Assembly: GCF_050434145.1 (NCBI RefSeq)
Contig: NZ_JBNPVX010000016.1
Span: 1 to 60,810 of the forward strand
Source: JAISST01 sp050434145
GTDB taxonomy: Bacteria > Fusobacteriota > Fusobacteriia > Fusobacteriales > Fusobacteriaceae
Reading direction: 5' to 3'
DNA: 60,810 bases
Every line of letters begins with the position of its first letter. The first letter of the stretch is position 1. This document shows positions 27,346 through 36,022 of this stretch, in pieces. The translations under genes were made by a program, and so were the position numbers. The notes beneath the pieces are model-generated. The model did not search any database. It saw only the letters and a list, made by a program, of their open reading frames with translations, and was not told where the DNA came from.

Positions 27346-27861
27346 ATGAGTGAAATTATTATAAAATTTGATAATAAAAAAAGAATTAAATCTATGATTT
27401 TAGGTGCTTTAGTAATAAGTAGTCTAGCATTACTTGCTCTATTCTTAATATTTATTCCAAATACAATATATATATTTCCAATAATTTTTTCTGTAGTTGG
27501 ATTTATTTTGGGACTAGTTGCTTTTTTTATTTCACTAAAAAATTTTTTCTCAAAAAATAAAAATGGCTTAATCTTATCTAATGATGGAATAGTATTCAAT
27601 GGAACACCTAATGGAAGAAAAATAGGTAAAATATTATGGAAAGATATTAATTATCTTAATGTTAAAAAAGTTTATAACTCTTATTTTGTTTTTTTGAAAT
27701 TAAACTCTTTGATTTTAGATAAGTATATGATAAATATTGGGGTGCATGGCCGTACTAGCATACTAAATGATGGTGTTGGTATTACTAATGATGAATTAGA
27801 TATTACTTTTGACAAAATGAGAAAACTAATAGAGGACTATTTTATAAAAAATAAAGTATAA
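27346..27861 (+). CDS. Two-TM protein resembling the STM3941 family
   Basis: The 171-residue product has two hydrophobic segments (about 18-38 and 42-65) and then a strand-rich domain beginning KNGLILSNDGIVFNGTPNGRKIGKILWKDI, which looks like a small PH-like domain. This architecture (two helices then NGLIL..DGI....) resembles STM3941-type proteins of unknown function. It ends in a bidirectional terminator shared with gatB. Confidence 0.5.
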   Translation: MSEIIIKFDNKKRIKSMILGALVISSLALLALFLIFIPNTIYIFPIIFSVVGFILGLVAFFISLKNFFSKNKNGLILSNDGIVFNGTPNGRKIGKILWKDINYLNVKKVYNSYFVFLKLNSLILDKYMINIGVHGRTSILNDGVGITNDELDITFDKMRKLIEDYFIKNKV

Positions 27862-27870
27862 TTATTATGA

Positions 27871-27901
27871 AAAAGGTATCTTCACAATGAAAATACCTTT
27901 T
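27871..27901. terminator. Bidirectional terminator between convergent genes
   Basis: aaaaggtat (27871-27879) pairs with atacctttt (27893-27901) around a 13-nt loop. It stands between the convergent 27346-27861 gene and gatB, with T-runs usable from either side. Confidence 0.7.
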
Positions 27902-27923
27902 TATCTATTGTTTATTTTATATT

Positions 27924-29369
27924 TTATGATAATTTTTGCTCTAATAACTCTGTAACCAATTCTGGATTAGCTTTTCCTTTCGTTTCTTTCATTACCTGAC
28001 CAATTAATCCTTTTAATACTCTAGGTTTTTTCCCATCATCAGAATTCTTATAATCATCTACCATTTTAGTATTTACAGATAAAACTTGATCAATAATTCC
28101 TTCTATAATCCCTGTATCAGTAACCTGTTCCATGCCATTTTCTTTTACAATAAGTTCTGGTGCCCTACTATCAGTAAGTTTTATATTGAATAAATCCTTT
28201 GCAATCTTACTAGAAATAGTCTTATCTGATATCAATTTAATTATTGTTGCTAGCTCTGCCGGTGAGATAGTAAATGTTTCTATAGTAGAATTATTTTCTT
28301 TTAATATTCTGAATACATCTCCCAATATCCAGTTGGCACTAGCTTTTGGATTTCCTGATAGCTTAGCTACTTCTTCAAAATAATCAGCTAATTCTATATC
28401 ATTGCAAATAATATTAGCATCATATTCTGGTATTTCATATTGAGACAAAAATCTATTATACTTATCCTTCTTCATTTCTGGCATAGACTTTCTTATTTTT
28501 TCTATTTCCTCATCAGTGATTACAAGTTTTAATAAATCTGGCTCTGGGAAATATCTATAATCCATAGCTTCTTCCTTACTTCTCATTACTTTAGTGATTT
28601 GCATTTCTTCATCCCAAAGTCTAGTTTCTTGAAAAATTTTTCCTCCATCTTCTATCTCAGCTATTTGTCTACCGACTTCGTAATCTATGGCTCTTGCAAC
28701 AGCCTTAAAAGAATTAAGATTTTTTACTTCTACCCTAGTACCAAATTTTTCCTCACCTTTTTCTCGTACTGAAATATTGGCATCACATCTCAAAGACCCT
28801 TTTTCCATTGATACATCGCTTATTCCAGTATATTTTAATACTGATTTTAAGTTATTCAAATATTCATAAGCTTCTTCAGAGGATCTCATATCTGGTTCAG
28901 ATATGATTTCTATCAATGGCATAGATGCTCTGTTGAAATTAACAAGAGATTCATTTAGTATATGAGTAGATTTACCTGCATCTTCTTCTATTTGAATTTT
29001 GGTAATTCCTATTTTTACACTTTTTCCAGAATTCATTTTGAATTCAAGAAATCCTGCTCCCGCATAAGAATTATCAAATTGAGTAATTTGATAATTCTTT
29101 GGGGTATCTGGATAAAAATAGTTTTTTCTATCAAATGAACTTTCATTATTAATTTTACAATTTAATGCTAACCCACCTTTTACAGCATATTCTACTACTT
29201 TTTCATTTAATTTTGGTAATGTCCCTGGATGTCCCAAACAAATTGGACAAGTATGTGTATTTGATGGTGAATTATCATAGTCTGCACTACATCCACACCA
29301 AACTTTTGTATTTGTTTTTAATTGCAAATGAACTTCTAATCCTATTACAGTTTCCCATTGTTTTACCAT
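27924..29369 (-). CDS. gatB: Aspartyl/glutamyl-tRNA amidotransferase subunit B
   Basis: The 481-residue product recognises misacylated Glu-tRNA(Gln)/Asp-tRNA(Asn) and activates it for transamidation. Signatures are WETVIGLEVHLQL at the start, VWCGCSADYDNSPSNTHTCPICLG with four cysteines for zinc, and a C-terminal YqeY/GatB tail domain ending VKGLIGQVMKETKGKANPELV-like (here GLIGQVMKETKGKANPELV). Its start overlaps the gatA stop as TAATG. Confidence 0.96.
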   Translation of the reverse strand: MVKQWETVIGLEVHLQLKTNTKVWCGCSADYDNSPSNTHTCPICLGHPGTLPKLNEKVVEYAVKGGLALNCKINNESSFDRKNYFYPDTPKNYQITQFDNSYAGAGFLEFKMNSGKSVKIGITKIQIEEDAGKSTHILNESLVNFNRASMPLIEIISEPDMRSSEEAYEYLNNLKSVLKYTGISDVSMEKGSLRCDANISVREKGEEKFGTRVEVKNLNSFKAVARAIDYEVGRQIAEIEDGGKIFQETRLWDEEMQITKVMRSKEEAMDYRYFPEPDLLKLVITDEEIEKIRKSMPEMKKDKYNRFLSQYEIPEYDANIICNDIELADYFEEVAKLSGNPKASANWILGDVFRILKENNSTIETFTISPAELATIIKLISDKTISSKIAKDLFNIKLTDSRAPELIVKENGMEQVTDTGIIEGIIDQVLSVNTKMVDDYKNSDDGKKPRVLKGLIGQVMKETKGKANPELVTELLEQKLS

Positions 29370-30829
29370 TAGAAATCACCTCCTGGAAGATTCCATGCTC
29401 CTCTAATATTTTCAAAAGCATTTCCTGCACTTATTAGAGTTCCTTCATCAAAAGCTTTTCCTAACAATTGAATTCCTACTGGTAATCCATCAACTAATCC
29501 TGCTGGTATGGATATTCCTGGGATTCCTGCTAAATTAGCTGGTATTGTATAGATATCTTCTAAATACAACTCTATTGGTGTTTTTTGTTCTGATAATTTA
29601 AAGGCTATATTGGGAACTACTGGAGTCAATATGATATCCACTTCTTTAAAAACCTTTTCAAAATCTTCTTGAATTAATTTTCTTACTTTTTGTGCTTTTT
29701 TGAAATATGCATCATAAAATCCTGCACTTAATACATAAGTTCCTATCATTATACGTCTTTTTACCTCAGAACCAAATCCCTCAGTACGAGAATTAATGTA
29801 TAAATCATCAATATTTTTTACATCATTACTCTTGTGACCATATCTTACTCCATCAAATCTCGCTAAATTAGAGCTCGCTTCTGCTGGTGCAAGTACATAA
29901 TAAGTAGGTATTGCATACTTTGTAAATGGCAAAGAGATTTCTATTATTTCAGCTCCTAGTTCTTTGAATTTTTTTAATGAATTTTCTACTACATCTCTTA
30001 TTTCAGGTCTCATTTCATCTTTGAAATATTCTTTTGGAATTCCTATTTTCATTCCCTTTATATCTTTATTCAGAAATTCTGTATAATCAGGTATTTCTAT
30101 ATCTGACACTGTTGCATCATATTCATCTTTTCCTGAAATTATATTCATCATAAAAGCTACATCTGATACAGTTTTTCCAAATGGACCAATTTGATCCATT
30201 GAAGATGCAAAAGCTATCAATCCATGTCTAGAGACTCTACCATATGTTGGCTTCATTCCTACTATTCCACAAAAAGATGCTGGTTGTCTAATACTCCCAC
30301 CAGTATCTGATCCTAGGGTAATAAAAACTTCTTTTGCAGCTACTGCTGCTGCTGCTCCACCACTACTACCACCAGGTATTCTTTCCAAATCCCATGGGTT
30401 TTTGGTCATCTTGTGATAAGAAGTTCTAGTAGAAGATCCCATGGCAAATTCATCCATATTAGTTGACCCTATAATAATTCCATCTGCTGCTTTTATTTTT
30501 TTTACTACAGTAGAATCATATACTCCTACATAATTTTCTAGCATTCTTGAAGAAGCTGTGCATAATTCTCCTTCTGATACCATATTATCTTTGATTGCTA
30601 CTGGAACTCCAGCCAAACTTCCTAGACTTTCTCCACTTGCTATTTTTCTATCTATTTCTCTTGCCTCTTCTAAGGCTTTCTCTTTTCTTAGGCTGACAAA
30701 AGATCCAATTACTTTGTCAATTTTTTCAATTCTTTCAAATGTTTTTTCAATTAAATCTATACATCTTATTTCTTTATTAATTATTTTTTCCCTTATTGTC
30801 ATTGCATTTAAATCAAATAATTTATCCAT
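29369..30829 (-). CDS. gatA: Aspartyl/glutamyl-tRNA amidotransferase subunit A
   Basis: This 486-residue amidase hydrolyses glutamine and channels ammonia to GatB. The Ser-cisSer-Lys triad is visible: VAIKDN (Lys, about residue 79), GSSGGAAAAVAAKE and DTGGSIRQPASFCG. It overlaps gatC by one base (TAATG) and gatB by one base, giving a coupled gatC-gatA-gatB operon. Confidence 0.97.
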   Translation of the reverse strand: MDKLFDLNAMTIREKIINKEIRCIDLIEKTFERIEKIDKVIGSFVSLRKEKALEEAREIDRKIASGESLGSLAGVPVAIKDNMVSEGELCTASSRMLENYVGVYDSTVVKKIKAADGIIIGSTNMDEFAMGSSTRTSYHKMTKNPWDLERIPGGSSGGAAAAVAAKEVFITLGSDTGGSIRQPASFCGIVGMKPTYGRVSRHGLIAFASSMDQIGPFGKTVSDVAFMMNIISGKDEYDATVSDIEIPDYTEFLNKDIKGMKIGIPKEYFKDEMRPEIRDVVENSLKKFKELGAEIIEISLPFTKYAIPTYYVLAPAEASSNLARFDGVRYGHKSNDVKNIDDLYINSRTEGFGSEVKRRIMIGTYVLSAGFYDAYFKKAQKVRKLIQEDFEKVFKEVDIILTPVVPNIAFKLSEQKTPIELYLEDIYTIPANLAGIPGISIPAGLVDGLPVGIQLLGKAFDEGTLISAGNAFENIRGAWNLPGGDF

Positions 30830-31119
30830 TATTCTCCAACCACCTTTGGTACTATTATTGCTCCTTCATCTGATTCTGGTGCATTTGACATCACTTCTTC
30901 CACAGAAAGAGATTGTCTTATTACATCACTTCTAAGATTATTCACATTTTTATTTATTTGGCTTAAAGCTTCTATATTTTCTGTGTTAACCTCATTTAGC
31001 ATATCTATATAGCCTAGTATTTCGTTTAATTCATGCTGAATTATTTCAACTTCACTATCTGAAAATTTCAATCTTGCTAATTTAGATATGTGTAGAATTT
31101 CTTCTTTTGCTAATGACAT
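30829..31119 (-). CDS. gatC: Aspartyl/glutamyl-tRNA amidotransferase subunit C
   Basis: The 96-residue subunit stabilises GatA. LAKEEILHISKLARLKFSDSE is typical of the N-terminus and NAPESDEGAIIVPKVVGE of the C-terminus. I choose ATG 31119 because AAGGAGGG lies just upstream; an earlier ATG at 31149 would add ten non-family residues and place that site within the gene. Confidence 0.92.
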   Translation of the reverse strand: MSLAKEEILHISKLARLKFSDSEVEIIQHELNEILGYIDMLNEVNTENIEALSQINKNVNNLRSDVIRQSLSVEEVMSNAPESDEGAIIVPKVVGE

Positions 31120-31194
31120 TACTAATCCCTCCTTAAATAATGCTGACAATACTTTATATTATATATTTATTATCTGCTATATAAAATAAATTTT

Positions 31195-31905
31195 TCATAA
31201 AGAATATAAATATCTAATTTCTTTCTCTGTTAACTTTCTGTATTCACCTTCTTTTAAATTGCCTATAGATAACTCTCCTAAGCTTTCGCGTTTTAAGTTA
31301 ATGACTCTGTTTCCTAATGCTTCCATCATTCTTCTGACTTGTCGATTTCTTCCTTCTCTTATGAAAATTTCTAGTAAGCTCTTCTGCTGAGATGCCATCA
31401 ATATATTTACTTTTGCTGGTAAAGTCATTCCATCATCCAATGAAATCCCATTTTCCAACGCATATTTTTTTTCTTCATTAATAAAACCTGATGTTTCTAA
31501 TATATATTTTTTGTATATTTCTGATCTAGGATGTATCAATCTGTTAAAAAGATCTCCATCATTTGTTAATATCAGCAATCCTGTAGTCTTATAATCAAGT
31601 CGCCCTATTGGAAAAATTCGCTCTTTTGTTTCTATTAATTCTACCACAGTTTTTCTTCCTCTATCATCTTTGACACTTGATAGTACATCCAATGGTTTAT
31701 TTAACAAATAGTATACCTTTTCAAGCTTCTTATTACTTATTTTCTTTCCATTAACTATAACTTCATCGTTATCATCTACTTTGATACCTACTTCAGGCAT
31801 TTCCCCATTTACAAATATTTTACCATTTTTCACTAAAGAATCTATCTCACGTCTTGATCCTATCCCAAGTGAGGATAGGTATTTATTTAACCTTACTTTT
31901 TCCAT
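31195..31905 (-). CDS. RsuA/RluB-family rRNA pseudouridine synthase
   Basis: The 236-residue product has an N-terminal S4 RNA-binding domain (RLNKYLSSLGIGSRREIDSLV) and the catalytic aspartate in PIGRLDYKTTGLLILTNDG (about residue 103). The C-terminal REGRNRQVRRMMEALG motif is also present. In this position after scpB it is most like RluB, which modifies 23S rRNA, but RsuA or RluE cannot be excluded. The scpB-rluB arrangement is common. Confidence 0.9.
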   Translation of the reverse strand: MEKVRLNKYLSSLGIGSRREIDSLVKNGKIFVNGEMPEVGIKVDDNDEVIVNGKKISNKKLEKVYYLLNKPLDVLSSVKDDRGRKTVVELIETKERIFPIGRLDYKTTGLLILTNDGDLFNRLIHPRSEIYKKYILETSGFINEEKKYALENGISLDDGMTLPAKVNILMASQQKSLLEIFIREGRNRQVRRMMEALGNRVINLKRESLGELSIGNLKEGEYRKLTEKEIRYLYSL

Positions 31906-31930
31906 GTTATTTGTCCTTTAGAATATTTAT

Positions 31931-32659
31931 TTACCCTTCTGAATCATTACTAGTTCCGTATTCTTCTTCTTCCTCATCATATATTTTATCATTTTTTTCT
32001 TCTTTTAATGGTTTTGATATTATTTCTTCTTGCTTCTCTCTTTCTATTTCTATATCTTTTGATTCAACATTTCCCAAAACTTCTTCAGTTTCATCATCAG
32101 GTCTATCGTCATCTGATGTAGGTGGTAAATCTTTGAATTTTTCATATATATTTCCTGTTATTACATCTTTATAATTTGGTAATTCTTCTATAGAGTTTAC
32201 CCCAATATAACCCAAAAATTTATCTGTGATTTCATATAATTTTGGCCTTCCTGGACCATTTTTTCGTCCGCAAACTCTTATAAATTTTCTTTCTTCCAAA
32301 CTAAACACAACTCCATCTACTGCTCTTCCTCTTATTGCTTCTATTTCTCTCTTGGTGATAGGTTGTCTGTAGGCAATAATAGATAATGTCTCCAATGCTG
32401 CTACTGTTAATTTTCTTGGTTTGTATTCATGCTCAAAATAAGCGTTTACAGTCTCACCATACTGTGGATTTGATATCAAATATGTAACATCTCCATTGAT
32501 TTCCAAGTTTATTCCAGTATGTCTTCTCTCAAACTTTAAATCTCTCAGAAGATCAATTATTTCATTTTCGGGTAATTTAAAAAATTTTGCAAGATCTGCA
32601 ATTTTTACTTCATCTCCACCTAGAAGAAGAATTGATTCCATTTTATTTTTTATAGACAC
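31931..32659 (-). CDS. scpB: Segregation and condensation protein B
   Basis: ScpB is a winged-helix partner of the SMC-ScpA complex in chromosome condensation. The body MESILLLGGDEVKIADLAKFF, then TLSIIAYRQPITKREIEAIRG and GPGRPKLYEITDKFLGYIG are typical. The last about 60 residues are an added acidic tail rich in Asp and Glu. Start choice: GTG at 32659 has GAGGTGA five bases upstream; the GTG at 32668 lies within that site. The gene overlaps the end of the upstream gene by about 17 bases. Confidence 0.92.
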   Translation of the reverse strand: MSIKNKMESILLLGGDEVKIADLAKFFKLPENEIIDLLRDLKFERRHTGINLEINGDVTYLISNPQYGETVNAYFEHEYKPRKLTVAALETLSIIAYRQPITKREIEAIRGRAVDGVVFSLEERKFIRVCGRKNGPGRPKLYEITDKFLGYIGVNSIEELPNYKDVITGNIYEKFKDLPPTSDDDRPDDETEEVLGNVESKDIEIEREKQEEIISKPLKEEKNDKIYDEEEEEYGTSNDSEG

Positions 32660-34256
32660 TTCTATCACCTCTTATATAAACTCCCTTTAAATACAAATAT
32701 ATCAAGTCCCCGTATACACCCATAGAATTATCTTTATTTCCATATATTTGAGGGATTATTCTATAATTACATTCTTTTATTTTCTTATTTAAATTTTTTA
32801 CAAGATAATCTCCTTCAGTATACATACTATTTTCATATAATTTTATTATAAATTTGAGATTATAGGACATGTCTATATAATTTTCTGACGATTTTTTTAA
32901 TAACCCACTTTTTTCATCATAATATTTTGAGTAATTTTTTTTAAGAATTTTAGTTTGTTCATTCTTAGAAAAAATATCAATTCTATCTATATTTTTGTAA
33001 TTAGAACTTTTTTCTATTATTCTATCTTTAAACTCTCCCTGAGAGGAAATATAATAATTTTTTAATAAATATTTTTTTATCATGTCTCTTTTCTCTATGA
33101 TATAATTTTTCTCACCAGAAAATTCCCTTATTTGGGAGGCAATATTAAATAGCTTATAATACAAATAATAATCTTCAGAGTAATCTCTTCCATTCAATAT
33201 AGCCCCATTTTCTGTAACTGAATCGCATAATGAAAGTATCTGTGGGAAAAGGTATGTATTTAATGTTTTTATATCTACTTGCCCTTTTCCTGATAAATAA
33301 TATTCTAATATATGAATAAACAATTCTACATTTTCTATATTATCCCTACGTGTTGCTACATCATCTATGAGCCTTTTTCCGTTTAAATTATCACCAAAAA
33401 TAGCAGACATATATAAAAGCTTGGTTCTAATCCTAGATCTTTCGTGTGCTACGTTTAGGGATATTTCATTGGGAATTTTATCCGTACTTGTAAAAAACTT
33501 CAAACTATTTAGATTTGATTCTAATACAAAATTATCATGTTTTCCACTGTAATATTTTTTTAAAATAAAATCTTCTTTTTGTAGAGTAGAAGAGACCTGC
33601 ATTGAATTAATTTTTGGTTTTTCAAAAATTATTGCAGAATTAACACTTTTATTTTTCTTAATATTCTCAATAATATAATAGAGATTGTCTTGTTGATATT
33701 TTTTTATACTGGAAGTAACTTTTTCAGTAAGTTTGCCTTGAATATCACCATTTCTTGTTAAATATAATTCATTTGTATAATTATCTGTAACAAAAAATAT
33801 ATCATCATATGATACATATTTACTATTATCATCTATTTTTGCAAACCTGTTATCATGTTGTGGAATAATCTGATAGATCAAATCAATTCTGCCATTATAT
33901 GTTATTTCCTTCATATCTGCTATCATGTATATCATCTTTTTTTCTATTAAAGATGGATAGAAATATATATATATATTCTCATTGTTTAATTTATATTGAA
34001 ATTTTAAAATATTTTTATTTTCAACTCTTGAAACCTTTATTAGGTTATCTTTTAAATCTATAATTTTTTCTCCATCTAAAACTATCATAGGTGTTATTTG
34101 TGATATTGATATGGTATCAAAAGGAGACTTTCTCACATAAGAGATAGTTTTCAAATCGTTTACATAGAAAAATACAGGTCCTCCATTTCCAACCATGTTT
34201 GTTCCATATAAATAGCAATTTAAAATGAAATAAAATAAAATAATCAGTTTGCCCAT
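32643..34256 (-). CDS. Exported protein of unknown function between mreB and scpB
   Basis: The 537-residue product starts with a hydrophobic signal sequence (about residues 1-18, GKLIILFYFILNCYLYG) and is predicted to leave the cytoplasm. The first half is strand-rich (about 25-270). The second half is helical with repeated pairs of helices, reminiscent of a beta-sandwich plus alpha/alpha-toroid glycosidase layout, and ends near DNSMGVYGDLIYLYL. I cannot identify catalytic residues. Its place behind mreB and before scpB suggests a role in envelope growth, but that is inference only. Start follows GAGGTAA. Confidence 0.65.
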   Translation of the reverse strand: MGKLIILFYFILNCYLYGTNMVGNGGPVFFYVNDLKTISYVRKSPFDTISISQITPMIVLDGEKIIDLKDNLIKVSRVENKNILKFQYKLNNENIYIYFYPSLIEKKMIYMIADMKEITYNGRIDLIYQIIPQHDNRFAKIDDNSKYVSYDDIFFVTDNYTNELYLTRNGDIQGKLTEKVTSSIKKYQQDNLYYIIENIKKNKSVNSAIIFEKPKINSMQVSSTLQKEDFILKKYYSGKHDNFVLESNLNSLKFFTSTDKIPNEISLNVAHERSRIRTKLLYMSAIFGDNLNGKRLIDDVATRRDNIENVELFIHILEYYLSGKGQVDIKTLNTYLFPQILSLCDSVTENGAILNGRDYSEDYYLYYKLFNIASQIREFSGEKNYIIEKRDMIKKYLLKNYYISSQGEFKDRIIEKSSNYKNIDRIDIFSKNEQTKILKKNYSKYYDEKSGLLKKSSENYIDMSYNLKFIIKLYENSMYTEGDYLVKNLNKKIKECNYRIIPQIYGNKDNSMGVYGDLIYLYLKGVYIRGDRSVYKK

Positions 34257-34270
34257 AATTACCTCATATA

Positions 34271-35320
34271 TTAATATTCAGTTGCATCAGGGGATATAAG
34301 AATTTTGCTGTATTTAGAAAAATCTTTCAATAAAACATGTATTCCATTTATTACAGCATTCAATGGATCATCAGATATTGTAACTTTAAGATTTAAACTT
34401 TCAGATATTTTTTTGTCAATTCCTCTAAGTAATGCCCCTCCTCCAGTAACAAATATCCCTTTTTTCTTTATATCAGATGCAAGTTCTGGTGGAGTTTTTT
34501 CTAATAAAACTTTTATCTCTTCTACAATTTGTTGCAATACATCACTAAGAGCTTCTACTACTTCTGATGAATATATCTGTATATTTTTAGGTAATCCACT
34601 AATTACATTTCGTCCACTTATTTCAACAAAAATATCTTCTTCAAGATCTACAACAGCACCTATTTGTTTTTTTATGTCTTCTGCAGTTTTTATTCCTATT
34701 AATAAATTATGTTTTTGCCTTATATACTCCATTATTGTAGCATCAAACTTATCTCCAGCGATTTTAAAAGACGACTTTTCTACTATTCCCCCCAAAGACA
34801 AAATAGCCAGCTCTGATGTCCCACCACCTATATCAACAAGCATATGACCTTCTGGATCAAATATATTCAGACCTATCCCAATAGCAGCTGCCATTGGCTC
34901 TTCTATCAAACAAGCTTCTCTTGCCCCAGCATCTACTGCAACTTCCACCACTGCTCTTTTTTCCACTGGAGTCACTCCTGCTGGTACACATAATACTACA
35001 CGTGGACTAGAAAATAACTCACTTTTTTTCACTTTCTTGAAAAAGATCCTCAGCATTTTTTCTGTTATCTCATATTCTGATATAACCCCATTTTGAAGTG
35101 GCTTTATTGTCTCATAAGCCAAAGGAGTACGACCTACCATCTGCTTTGCTCTTTCTCCAATTTCAACTATTTCTTTTGTTTTGGCATTAATTGCTACTAC
35201 AGAAGGTTCATTTAGTATTATTCCTTTATTTTTCATACAAATCAACGTGTTTGAAGTTCCCAAGTCAATTCCTAAGTCTTCAGAAAATACACCAAATACC
35301 TTTCCAAACATTTTTTTCAT
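34271..35320 (-). CDS. mreB: Rod-shape-determining actin homologue MreB
   Basis: The 349-residue product has the actin-fold phosphate and adenosine loops: LGIDLGTSNTLICMK (about residues 16-30), EEPMAAAIGIGL, LVDIGGGTSELAILSLGGIV and GIFVTGGGALLRGID. It forms membrane-bound filaments guiding peptidoglycan synthesis. A second ATG three codons inside (MFGKVFG) is also possible because AGAGGTGG is very close to the first. No mreC or mreD follows it. Confidence 0.95.
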   Translation of the reverse strand: MKKMFGKVFGVFSEDLGIDLGTSNTLICMKNKGIILNEPSVVAINAKTKEIVEIGERAKQMVGRTPLAYETIKPLQNGVISEYEITEKMLRIFFKKVKKSELFSSPRVVLCVPAGVTPVEKRAVVEVAVDAGAREACLIEEPMAAAIGIGLNIFDPEGHMLVDIGGGTSELAILSLGGIVEKSSFKIAGDKFDATIMEYIRQKHNLLIGIKTAEDIKKQIGAVVDLEEDIFVEISGRNVISGLPKNIQIYSSEVVEALSDVLQQIVEEIKVLLEKTPPELASDIKKKGIFVTGGGALLRGIDKKISESLNLKVTISDDPLNAVINGIHVLLKDFSKYSKILISPDATEY

Positions 35321-35416
35321 TATCCACCTCTATATAATTATATCTTATAAATTTTTTTATTAATAACAATCACTATTTCTACATTTTTTATCAAATTTAA
35401 CTGATCATGCTTCACA

Positions 35417-35995
35417 TTAAATTGTATCTAATTGATCCACTAATATTCCAACACTTTCTAACTTTTTTATAAAATTACTAATAGGAAACCCCATTACATT
35501 AAAAAAATCTCCATTAATATGACTAACCAAAAATGCCCCTTTTCCCTGTATTCCATATGCTCCTGCTTTATCCATTGGCTCCTTAGTAGATATATACCAT
35601 CTTATTGTATGATCATCTAAATCTCTAAAATAAACTTTAGTTTTTTCATAAGATGATATATTTATATTTTTTTCTATATTAATGAAACTATAGCCTGTAA
35701 TTACATCATGAGATCTATTTGATAATTTTTTTATCATAGAAAAAGCTTCGTGTTCATTTTTAGGTTTCCCCAGTATTTCTCCATCTATTAAAACTACTGT
35801 ATCTGCACCTAACACATATTTATTTGAATATTGCTTGCTAATAAAAACGGCTTTTTTATAAGAAATATCCATTATTTTTTCTTGAATCTCTACTTTATCG
35901 CTTTTTTCATCTATTTCTGCTGGAACTACTTCTAAAGTAAAACCACTTCCCAAAAGTATCTCTCTACGTCGTGGTGATTTTGAAGCAAGTATCAT
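35417..35995 (-). CDS. maf: Maf-family nucleoside triphosphate pyrophosphatase
   Basis: The 192-residue protein begins MILASKSPRRREIL, the Maf signature, and has VLGADTVVLIDGEILGKP and DKAGAYGIQGKGAFLV. Maf proteins hydrolyse modified or canonical pyrimidine nucleotides (dTTP/UTP group) and influence septation. It sits next to mreB, as in many bacteria, and 27 bases after the FtsK-like membrane gene. Confidence 0.94.
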   Translation of the reverse strand: MILASKSPRRREILLGSGFTLEVVPAEIDEKSDKVEIQEKIMDISYKKAVFISKQYSNKYVLGADTVVLIDGEILGKPKNEHEAFSMIKKLSNRSHDVITGYSFINIEKNINISSYEKTKVYFRDLDDHTIRWYISTKEPMDKAGAYGIQGKGAFLVSHINGDFFNVMGFPISNFIKKLESVGILVDQLDTI

Positions 35996-36022
35996 ATTTT
36001 CTCCTCTAGTATATTACTTTAT

